64,000 nt of DNA from the NCBI RefSeq assembly GCF_000169335.1, contig NZ_AAXW01000007.1, forward strand, positions 1 to 64,000, read 5' to 3'. This DNA is from Crocosphaera chwakensis CCY0110 (GTDB lineage: Bacteria; Cyanobacteriota; Cyanobacteriia; Cyanobacteriales; Microcystaceae). Numbering within the stretch: position 1 is the first letter of the stretch; the number at the start of each line of letters is the position of its first letter. Of this stretch, positions 36,305-42,826 are shown piece after piece. The notes beneath the pieces are model-generated. The model had not been told where the DNA came from. It saw nothing but the letters and a program-made list of their open reading frames with translations, and ran no database searches. The position numbers and the translations under genes were made by a program.

Positions 36305-37754
36305 CAGCCTCCAATCCTTGAATACGAGTGACTAAACTATTACAATCATCTTCTAACCCTTGCTGTTGCTTAACCATTCCTAGGCTTTCAGCAACATTAA
36401 TTTCTTCATTTAATCGTTTTAAATCATCTTTCAAGTAAACTAAATCATCAGTGGAAGTTCGCCAATGTTCGCACCGCCAACAAGCATTAACTGTCTGACA
36501 AGGTGACTTTAAAATTGGTCGATGACACTCTCCATATTGAGTTGTAATTTGATACATTTTGCGTCTCATTAACTCAGTAATAGGATTAGATGGTTGATAA
36601 CGAGCTACTACTTTTCCTGAGATATCTACATACTTTTTATCCTTCATTAATTCTTGATACTCTTCACCTAAAACTTGTTTAAGCAAATGTTTGTAATGAT
36701 TTTGCATATCTGGTGAACGATGTCTCAGGTATTTTTGGATAATCAAATCTCTAACCCCTGCATTGGTCATCACTGTTCCAACCGTCCTGCGAAACTGGTG
36801 GGAAGAAAAATGCCAAAGTTGCCCATTTTTTGATTGGATATTACATTGCTTGCTTAACTTGTTAAGCCAAGTATTAAATGTTAATGTATTCATCACTTTG
36901 GGCTGCGGATTCAATCTTTTCCTATGATTTCCAGAATGAGTAGAAAATAAATTGTTATAGCTATCTTCAAAGTGATCTTTTATATAATCCTGTTGTTCTT
37001 TAATAACTACTACTAAGTCAGGAATAATTGGTAATTCATCTTCAGTTTTATATTTTTCAGTTGTAAATCTTAGTCGCCATTGTTCACCTCTTTTTCTTAA
37101 ACAATCTAACGGTAAGTTCAGTAATTCACCTACTCTGATTCCTGTCGTTCTGATGATTAGCACCATCCTTTGTAGTTGCTCTGGTAAATGATGAAGGTTT
37201 TGGTCTAACTGATGCCAAACCTCTTCAGGAATATAATTGATTTCATCATTTTTCGGAGTAGAAACTCCTGTGCGCCTACCATTAAACCAATAGGTATTAA
37301 TTTCTACCCATCCCTCTAATCGGCAAGTATCAAAGAAGTTTTTGAGAGTGACGTAGTGCAAGGATATTGTTCTTTTTGAAATGTTTAATGACCGTAAATA
37401 ATAGTCAAAATCATCAAAAGTTTGGTTATCGATCTGGTCAAAGCTATAAACTGAATTAGCTTCTAAAAATCTAGAAAACCTTTTTAAATGACTGACATTA
37501 TCCTTTAAATAACCTGGTGATAGTTTTAATCGACTTCTGACTAGGATATAGAGTTTAACAACAAACCTGAACCAGTCTAATTTCACGTCACTGAAATTAA
37601 TTGTTAATGTTTTTTGATGCTCATTAACTTTTAATCCTAAATCATCTACTGTATGCCATATATCTTTTTTAAGCAAAGGATTAGATAGCAGTCCTCTTGT
37701 TTCTTGGTTTTGTATTAGATTCTGATAATCATCGGTAAAATCAAACTGATTCAT
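36294..37754 (-). CDS. Tyrosine recombinase (second of three)
   Basis: A 486-residue phage-integrase-type recombinase. The core-binding domain covers roughly 60-170. The catalytic Arg is in TTGIRVGELLNLP, the HxxR box in SSHQFRRTVGTVM, the second His in YLRHRSPDMQN and the Tyr in HYKHLL. A cysteine cluster follows near the C-terminus (CHRPILKSPCQT, ACWRCEHW), shared with the third recombinase. It overlaps the first recombinase by 4 bases and the third by 11, so the three are translated together. Confidence 0.88.
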   Translation of the reverse strand: MNQFDFTDDYQNLIQNQETRGLLSNPLLKKDIWHTVDDLGLKVNEHQKTLTINFSDVKLDWFRFVVKLYILVRSRLKLSPGYLKDNVSHLKRFSRFLEANSVYSFDQIDNQTFDDFDYYLRSLNISKRTISLHYVTLKNFFDTCRLEGWVEINTYWFNGRRTGVSTPKNDEINYIPEEVWHQLDQNLHHLPEQLQRMVLIIRTTGIRVGELLNLPLDCLRKRGEQWRLRFTTEKYKTEDELPIIPDLVVVIKEQQDYIKDHFEDSYNNLFSTHSGNHRKRLNPQPKVMNTLTFNTWLNKLSKQCNIQSKNGQLWHFSSHQFRRTVGTVMTNAGVRDLIIQKYLRHRSPDMQNHYKHLLKQVLGEEYQELMKDKKYVDISGKVVARYQPSNPITELMRRKMYQITTQYGECHRPILKSPCQTVNACWRCEHWRTSTDDLVYLKDDLKRLNEEINVAESLGMVKQQQGLEDDCNSLVTRIQGLEAVDE

Positions 37755-38830
37755 TCTTCTTCCTCTAACTTAATTACTGAGTTTAAATCTGCTTCATCAA
37801 TAATATGAGAGTATATATCTAAGGTTGTCTGAACTGATGCGTGTCCTAGTAAATATTTAACCCTATCAACTCTCATTCCTGCTTTCAATAAACGGGTAGC
37901 GTAGGTATGACGAAAGAGGTGAGGATACACTTTAATTCCTGTCTTTTTACTCAACCGAGTAAACATAGTATTAATGACAGGGGCTTTCATGGGCATCCCT
38001 ATTGCACCCTCCCAGATGTTGACAAAAACATAGTTGGATTCGACTTCTGGATACTCATAAATGAGGTAATCGTTATACATTTGCAGTAGTTCAGGAATAA
38101 CAGGAATGGTTCTTTCTTGTCCTTTTGCCCTAGCTTCATTGCCATGACGACGCTTTCTGACATGGATAAAGTAATCGCTACCATCTCCTACATCTTCATG
38201 CTGTAATCCCAGTAATTCCCCGACTCTAATGCCTGTTCCATTAAGTAAGAGGATTAGGAATTTATCTCTAAGTCGGTGACAGTTATTAACTAAGGTTTCG
38301 ACTTGTTCATCTGTTAAACAACCAGGAAACTTTTTAGGTTCTTTGAGTTTGACTAATTTCTGTCTGGTTGGTTTGGACTTACTAATGCCATCTAATAACC
38401 CTCTACGAGTATTTCCCCTGGTAGTAATGAGACGGTCAAACTTTTTGGGGTCAATGTTTTTATGAGCGTCGTGGTACTCATAAAAGGTGGTAACAGCCGT
38501 TAGTGCCAGATTGATGCTGCGTTCACTACGCTTTGCTTTCACAGGTTGCATGGACACGATGTTACTGGTATCTCCTATTCTTAACCAATGAACGAAGTCT
38601 TCTAAATCCGTTAACTGAACTTCTTTCCAGTCGAGGTTTTTACTTTGTAGGAACTCCCACCAAGCTTTTAACCCGTAACCGTAGGATTCGACAGTGTTGG
38701 GGGATTTTGTTCCTGATAGGAAGGTTAGGTAACGCTGAATTGGTTCTACCACTTGGTAATCCTCATCAAGCACTAACCAAATGATCTCCTGGGTATGAGG
38801 GTCGATGCCCTTCTGAAGACTTAAAGACAT
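37751..38830 (-). CDS. Tyrosine recombinase (first of three, TnpA-like)
   Basis: A 359-residue recombinase close in length to TnpA of Tn554 (361 aa). The N-terminal core-binding domain (LTFLSGTKSPNTVESYGYGL) is followed by the catalytic domain: Arg in GTGIRVGELLGLQ, HxxR in PHLFRHTYATRLL, His in LLGHASVQTT and Tyr in DIYSHII. All catalytic residues are present. It is the first gene of the five-gene element operon, starting about 105 bases inside the right end, just downstream of an inverted repeat. Confidence 0.9.
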   Translation of the reverse strand: MSLSLQKGIDPHTQEIIWLVLDEDYQVVEPIQRYLTFLSGTKSPNTVESYGYGLKAWWEFLQSKNLDWKEVQLTDLEDFVHWLRIGDTSNIVSMQPVKAKRSERSINLALTAVTTFYEYHDAHKNIDPKKFDRLITTRGNTRRGLLDGISKSKPTRQKLVKLKEPKKFPGCLTDEQVETLVNNCHRLRDKFLILLLNGTGIRVGELLGLQHEDVGDGSDYFIHVRKRRHGNEARAKGQERTIPVIPELLQMYNDYLIYEYPEVESNYVFVNIWEGAIGMPMKAPVINTMFTRLSKKTGIKVYPHLFRHTYATRLLKAGMRVDRVKYLLGHASVQTTLDIYSHIIDEADLNSVIKLEEEE

Positions 38831-39678
38831 TTTACACCATATAGATACAAAAAAGTATTAAGATATAGTGTAACACTGTATAAAAAAAGGGGTCTTTGTT
38901 GTTGTTGTTTATTATATATTCTTTGTATTAGATTATTTTCATCCGCTAAATTAAATAATTCTACTCCGTGGGTTCGGTGAAGCCAAGCGATTTCCTGAGC
39001 AAACTTTTTAGGGTTACGGTGTCGCCAACGCGCCCAAAAACCCCGTTGACCACAATAGTTACACAGATGAGGACATCCTCGCGAAAATTGGATGACAACA
39101 GCTTGTTTACCCCCATAATAGCTATATTGTTTGAGATCCACTAACTCCCAGCCAATGCGATAAGCATCGAGATCCTCGATCATAGTTGCGGATGGTGTTT
39201 CTCGAATTTGTCCATTGCTACGATAAGCAATTCCTTCTACCGTATCAAGGGTTTCACCCCTCTCCAACGCATCCATAAGTTTAGGGACAGTGGCCTCACC
39301 CTCTCCACGAACAATCACATCAATTTGCGATTCTTGTCGCAAGATGTCGTAAAAGTGATAGGTTGGGAAAACACCGCCATAAACGATGATCAAGTTAGGC
39401 ATGATTGCACGAATATGACGTGTCAATTCAGCGACAATGGGATGGGCTGAAGTTGAGCCAGAATGACCTATTAATAAGACTTGTGGCTGATGTTTGAGAA
39501 CTCGATCAATAATCTCATCATGAGAAAGAGGGCCTAGTTCAGCATTAAGTAGGGTTACATCATGACCCGCCTCTAATAGAGGCCCACCGATGCACAGAAG
39601 TCCTAAAGGGGGAAGTTGTTCACGGGGAATACGACTACCAATAGCAGGATGAGGTGGGTTGAGGATAAGGACACGCAT
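38821..39678 (-). CDS. bchE: BchE-type radical SAM cyclase, 5' half (interrupted gene)
   Basis: Encodes an N-terminal cobalamin-binding-type domain (RVLILNPPHPAIGSRIPRE; LIVYGGVFPTYHF) and the radical SAM cysteine motif CPHLCNYC in SRGCPHLCNYCGQRGFWARW, as in BchE. Homology runs to LADEN (base 38935). The last ~37 codons, up to a stop at 38821, come from the element and form a hydrophobic unrelated tail. BchE makes the fifth ring of chlorophyll without oxygen. The gene starts 6 bases after the GH13 gene and should be cotranscribed with it. Related radical SAM proteins of the hopanoid or mycolic type are less likely given the 3' half. Confidence 0.88.
   Translation of the reverse strand: MRVLILNPPHPAIGSRIPREQLPPLGLLCIGGPLLEAGHDVTLLNAELGPLSHDEIIDRVLKHQPQVLLIGHSGSTSAHPIVAELTRHIRAIMPNLIIVYGGVFPTYHFYDILRQESQIDVIVRGEGEATVPKLMDALERGETLDTVEGIAYRSNGQIRETPSATMIEDLDAYRIGWELVDLKQYSYYGGKQAVVIQFSRGCPHLCNYCGQRGFWARWRHRNPKKFAQEIAWLHRTHGVELFNLADENNLIQRIYNKQQQQRPLFLYSVTLYLNTFLYLYGVKCL
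38832..38873. promoter_or_regulatory. Inverted repeat upstream of the recombinase operon
   Basis: TTACACCATAT (38832-38842) and ATATAGTGTAA (38863-38873) are inverted with one mismatch and a 20-base spacer, immediately before the start of the first recombinase. An adjacent near-palindrome around AGTGTAACACT overlaps it. This suits an operator or accessory recombinase site. Confidence 0.5.
38921..38937 (-). repeat. Right terminal inverted repeat of the bchE element
   Basis: Read inward on the minus strand as AATAATCTAATACAAAG. It is the counterpart of the left arm (13 of 17 identical) and overlaps the last host codons of bchE. Confidence 0.6.
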
Positions 39679-39684
39679 ATTGAC

Positions 39685-41619
39685 CTATTTCAATTTAAAA
39701 GCAATATTTTGAAAGGGATGAACATCAAAATAGAGAAATTGGCCTGAACTGTGAATAGTCCAATAGGGATCATGTTGGTTATAATGCTGAGAGCCAATAT
39801 AACGCTGGTCAATGGAATTATAAATAACCTTGTATTCCCCAATCACCGGCACATATATCTCTACATTACACTCAACCTGATAAGGAGTTTCATTTCGGAC
39901 GAAAATAATATCATCTTTGTGATCTTTGGGATCACTAGACTCAAAACCAACATCCCCACCCCATCGGATAAAACTAAACCATTTTCGCTCATTATTAGAA
40001 CCATTCCGAATCATAGAAGTGATTTTATGACTCCTTAATGCTGGTTCATTACGAAGCAGTTGATTAAGATCATGAAAATTGTTAGATATTTGTTGCTGAT
40101 GAAGGGCTGCATAATCCCCTGTTTTTGACCAGTCAACCCCCTGAAATACATCAAAATAGCCCTCTTCCCCAAACTCATCCCCCTGAAAAATCATTGGTGC
40201 GCCCGGTCGAAACCAACATAAGGCAGCTAAACCAATGAGAGGAATATGATTACCCAATTCTGTGATTAGTCGCACCTTCCCATTAGCACATTCATCATGG
40301 GTGTTCATGGCGTTAACCATTTTTTCCGCACTGTTATTATGGATTAGAATCTCAATATGTTCAATTAAACGATGTTCGATAGGAATTTTTAAATAATTGC
40401 GAACGCGGTGCATTTCTCCCATATTTTGAGCATAGGTAAACCCTAGTCCTCCTTCGTCCACAGGGGCAGCTAGTTTTGGGAATACCCGTCGGGATTCTTC
40501 AGCGATGGTGATAAACTTGGGTGCAGTGTGTTGTAAACGGGCGTGTAAGTCCTTGAGAAAACGTAATCCAGCAAAATCAACCGCTTCAGATAACCAGTAG
40601 CCTCGTTCTTCAAAATAACGATCGCCGCCTAAACCGTTGAACAGATCCCAGTTTTCTAACTCAACTTGTTCGCGATCGTTTCTTGGCCAGTCCCAAAATC
40701 CGCGATCATAATCGAAAAAGATTTGTGACGCGACTGCATCAATACGCGCCCCATCTATCCCTAATTCATGATGTAAATAGGTACACAGGCCAATGAGATA
40801 ATTTTTAACATAGGGATCTCCCACATTGTAAATGCGAGTATTCCATTGATTATTCCAACCTCTTGACCCAGAATGATGATAAAGATCGGTTCCATCATAG
40901 TTTGCTAGTCCACAGTCCCAGTCTTGCACCCCAAACCCCAGAGGAACATCGACAATAACCCCAATACCGTGAGCATGACAGTGGTTAACTAAATATTTGA
41001 AGTCATCTATGGTTCCGTGACGTTCATAAATAGCGTAAGGACATCCTACCAAATAGCCCCAAGATTGATGTATGGGAGTTTGAAAGGGTGGCATAATCTG
41101 AACATGGGTAAACCCCATATAACCCAGATGATCGACAATTTTATGGGCAATGTCGCGGTAATTTCCATCATGAAAGGTAGACAGGTGCATCTCATAGATG
41201 CTCATGGGTTCATGGGGAAGATCAATATGTTTATGCGTCCAGTTAAAATAATTGCGATCGCAGACAATACTATTAAAGTTACGAGTGCCATCGTCTCCCC
41301 AAGTCGAAGCTAACTGGGGACTAAATGGATCAATACGCCCCATTCCGTAGGGTTCGCTTAGATAATCACCATTATTCTCAATGTAATATTTATATTCGCT
41401 CCAAGTCAGATTTTCAGGAATGGTAATCTCCCAAACCCCGTCTTCATTTTTCGTCATTGGTTCAGCAAAACTATCCCATCCGTTCCCCTCACGCATCAGG
41501 CTAACCCTTGTTGCACGGGGTGCATAGACTCGGAATGTGGTTTCTGTCTCATTAAAATGGGCCCCAAAATATTGATAAGGGTAATCTTGTTTGATGGTTT
41601 CGAGGGATAATTGTTTCAC
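39685..41619 (-). CDS. GH13 branching-enzyme-like protein
   Basis: A 644-residue protein with an N-terminal CBM48-like domain (FRVYAPRATRVSLMREG) and a GH13 barrel. Catalytic regions are DGARIDAVASQIFF (nucleophile Asp), ITIAEESRRV (acid/base Glu) and NTHDE (transition-state Asp). The layout resembles 1,4-alpha-glucan branching enzymes of the GlgB type, though several blocks depart from canonical GlgB. It is probably a paralogue acting on glycogen or a related glucan. It is the gene immediately upstream of bchE on the same strand. Confidence 0.85.
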   Translation of the reverse strand: MKQLSLETIKQDYPYQYFGAHFNETETTFRVYAPRATRVSLMREGNGWDSFAEPMTKNEDGVWEITIPENLTWSEYKYYIENNGDYLSEPYGMGRIDPFSPQLASTWGDDGTRNFNSIVCDRNYFNWTHKHIDLPHEPMSIYEMHLSTFHDGNYRDIAHKIVDHLGYMGFTHVQIMPPFQTPIHQSWGYLVGCPYAIYERHGTIDDFKYLVNHCHAHGIGVIVDVPLGFGVQDWDCGLANYDGTDLYHHSGSRGWNNQWNTRIYNVGDPYVKNYLIGLCTYLHHELGIDGARIDAVASQIFFDYDRGFWDWPRNDREQVELENWDLFNGLGGDRYFEERGYWLSEAVDFAGLRFLKDLHARLQHTAPKFITIAEESRRVFPKLAAPVDEGGLGFTYAQNMGEMHRVRNYLKIPIEHRLIEHIEILIHNNSAEKMVNAMNTHDECANGKVRLITELGNHIPLIGLAALCWFRPGAPMIFQGDEFGEEGYFDVFQGVDWSKTGDYAALHQQQISNNFHDLNQLLRNEPALRSHKITSMIRNGSNNERKWFSFIRWGGDVGFESSDPKDHKDDIIFVRNETPYQVECNVEIYVPVIGEYKVIYNSIDQRYIGSQHYNQHDPYWTIHSSGQFLYFDVHPFQNIAFKLK

Positions 41620-41820
41620 AAAAAAACTCGCTGTAGGGAGGTAAGAATAAAGAATTTATAATTTATAATTAAATTCATCTTATATTCTACATTCATTTTG
41701 TCTATTACTGTTGCTTTTCAGCACTATAGCCTGTAGAAACCCAACATCAACACTTATTATTATTAATGTTCCAGATGTAAGGGAATGTTTATTAAACGAA
41801 CATTTAAAGCTATTTCTCTA

Positions 41821-41880
41821 AGGTGGGCAAAGTTTTTTCTTTTAGAGGTCGTCTAGAATAAATTTCGGATTTGCCCACCC
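41821..41880. repeat. Long-loop GGTGGGCA inverted repeat
   Basis: AGGTGGGCAAA at the left and TTTGCCCACC at the right enclose about 40 bases. The arms are those of the short palindromes at 12577 and 42710. This one ends just before the start of the pentapeptide-repeat gene. Confidence 0.6.
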
Positions 41881-41894
41881 TGGGGTCTAAATTT

Positions 41895-42695
41895 ATGAAC
41901 TATATTGTATCTTTTTTATTCTATCTAATAAGGTTCTTTCTCAAGCTTTTTAAACGATTTTTTGTCTGCTTGCGAAAAATAGCAATTCCCATTATTCTTA
42001 TTCTAATCTTCGTTAGCTCTATAATTTTCATGTTTTTGTTCAGGATAGATCCTTTTTTTGAACTGTGGAGAACTGGTAATTGTCCTGCATGTGAGTTATT
42101 TCAGGCTGAACTAACTTTTAAAAATTTAAAAGGTGCTAATTTTGAACATTCTGAGATAGTCGATGGTGACTTAAGAGGTGCCAATTTAGAAAATGCCAAC
42201 TTAGACGGTATAAGTTTATGGGGGACAAACTTAAGTGGCGCTAACTTAAAAAACAGTGATTTTGAGCTAGCAAAAATTATGCTTAGCAATTTCAGTAACA
42301 CTAACCTAGAAGGATCTCTTTTTAAAGAAACTTCCATTGATAAAACTAACTTTCAAAATGCCAACTTAAAAAATGCTGATTTGCGGGGAGCTTATTTTTT
42401 AGGTGGAAATAACTTTCAAAATGCTAACTTGGAGGGAACTAACCTAATAATTACTAAGCTCAAATACGCTGATCTCAGAGGCGTGAATTTAAGTGGTGCT
42501 AATTTGCAACATACTGATCTAACTGGTGCTAATTTAAGTGGTGCTAATCTGAGTGGTGCTAACCTAGATAATCCCATTCTAACAGACGCTAATTTTGAAA
42601 ATACCAATTTACGAGGTGCTTCTTTTAAAGGAGTTAATTGGAAAGGAGTACAACTTAGAGGTGCTATTATGCCAGATGGAACGATTCATCCATAA
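41895..42695 (+). CDS. Membrane-anchored pentapeptide-repeat protein
   Basis: A 266-residue protein from the ATG. Two hydrophobic segments (residues about 4-20 and 28-50, IPIILILIFVSSIIFMFLF) are followed by about 30 pentapeptide repeats of the A(N/D)LxX type (LSGANLSGANLDNPILTDAN) that should form a right-handed quadrilateral beta-helix. Cyanobacteria have many such proteins; function is generally unknown. The frame could be read from an upstream TTG, but the ATG precedes the first membrane helix directly. It lies between two copies of the GGTGGGCA palindrome. Confidence 0.85.
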   Translation: MNYIVSFLFYLIRFFLKLFKRFFVCLRKIAIPIILILIFVSSIIFMFLFRIDPFFELWRTGNCPACELFQAELTFKNLKGANFEHSEIVDGDLRGANLENANLDGISLWGTNLSGANLKNSDFELAKIMLSNFSNTNLEGSLFKETSIDKTNFQNANLKNADLRGAYFLGGNNFQNANLEGTNLIITKLKYADLRGVNLSGANLQHTDLTGANLSGANLSGANLDNPILTDANFENTNLRGASFKGVNWKGVQLRGAIMPDGTIHP

Positions 42696-42709
42696 ACTAT
42701 AATTGTATT

Positions 42710-42734
42710 GTAAGGTGGGCATTGCCCACCCTAC
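42710..42734. repeat. Palindromic GTAGGGTGGGCA repeat
   Basis: GTAAGGTGGGCA and TGCCCACCCTAC are nearly perfect inverted arms with almost no loop. Second short copy of the repeat at 12577. Confidence 0.75.
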
Positions 42735-42749
42735 TGTCTTTGAAAATAA

Positions 42750-42788
42750 AATAGAAAAAGCACCATATTCTCTATAAAAATATGGCGC
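42750..42788 (-). terminator. Rho-independent terminator of the second clpC
   Basis: On the minus strand GCGCCATATT and AATATGGTGC enclose about 9 bases and are followed by TTTTTCTATTTT. The hairpin starts about 38 bases after the stop codon. Confidence 0.85.
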
Positions 42789-42826
42789 ATTGTTGGGAAA
42801 GAATATTTAATTTTTAGTGAGACAAA

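Larger units (their letters stand above)
28066..38934 (-). mobile_element. Tn554-type element (~10.87 kb) inserted in bchE
   Basis: Boundaries come from the break in BchE homology on both sides. The left flank ends at the AAT codon (28063-28065, minus strand) and the right flank at GAT-GAA-AAT (38935-38943). Imperfect 17-bp inverted repeats lie at the two ends. Inside are three tyrosine recombinase genes, a DUF6262/TnpC-like gene and a dnaB-like gene in one operon, plus a TerB-dynamin gene and a divergent membrane-protein gene. Tn554-family elements insert site-specifically without target duplication, which agrees with the ends. An exact deletion leaves bchE in frame. The 28108-28319 stretch inside the left end is non-coding as far as I can see. 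Confidence 0.88.
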
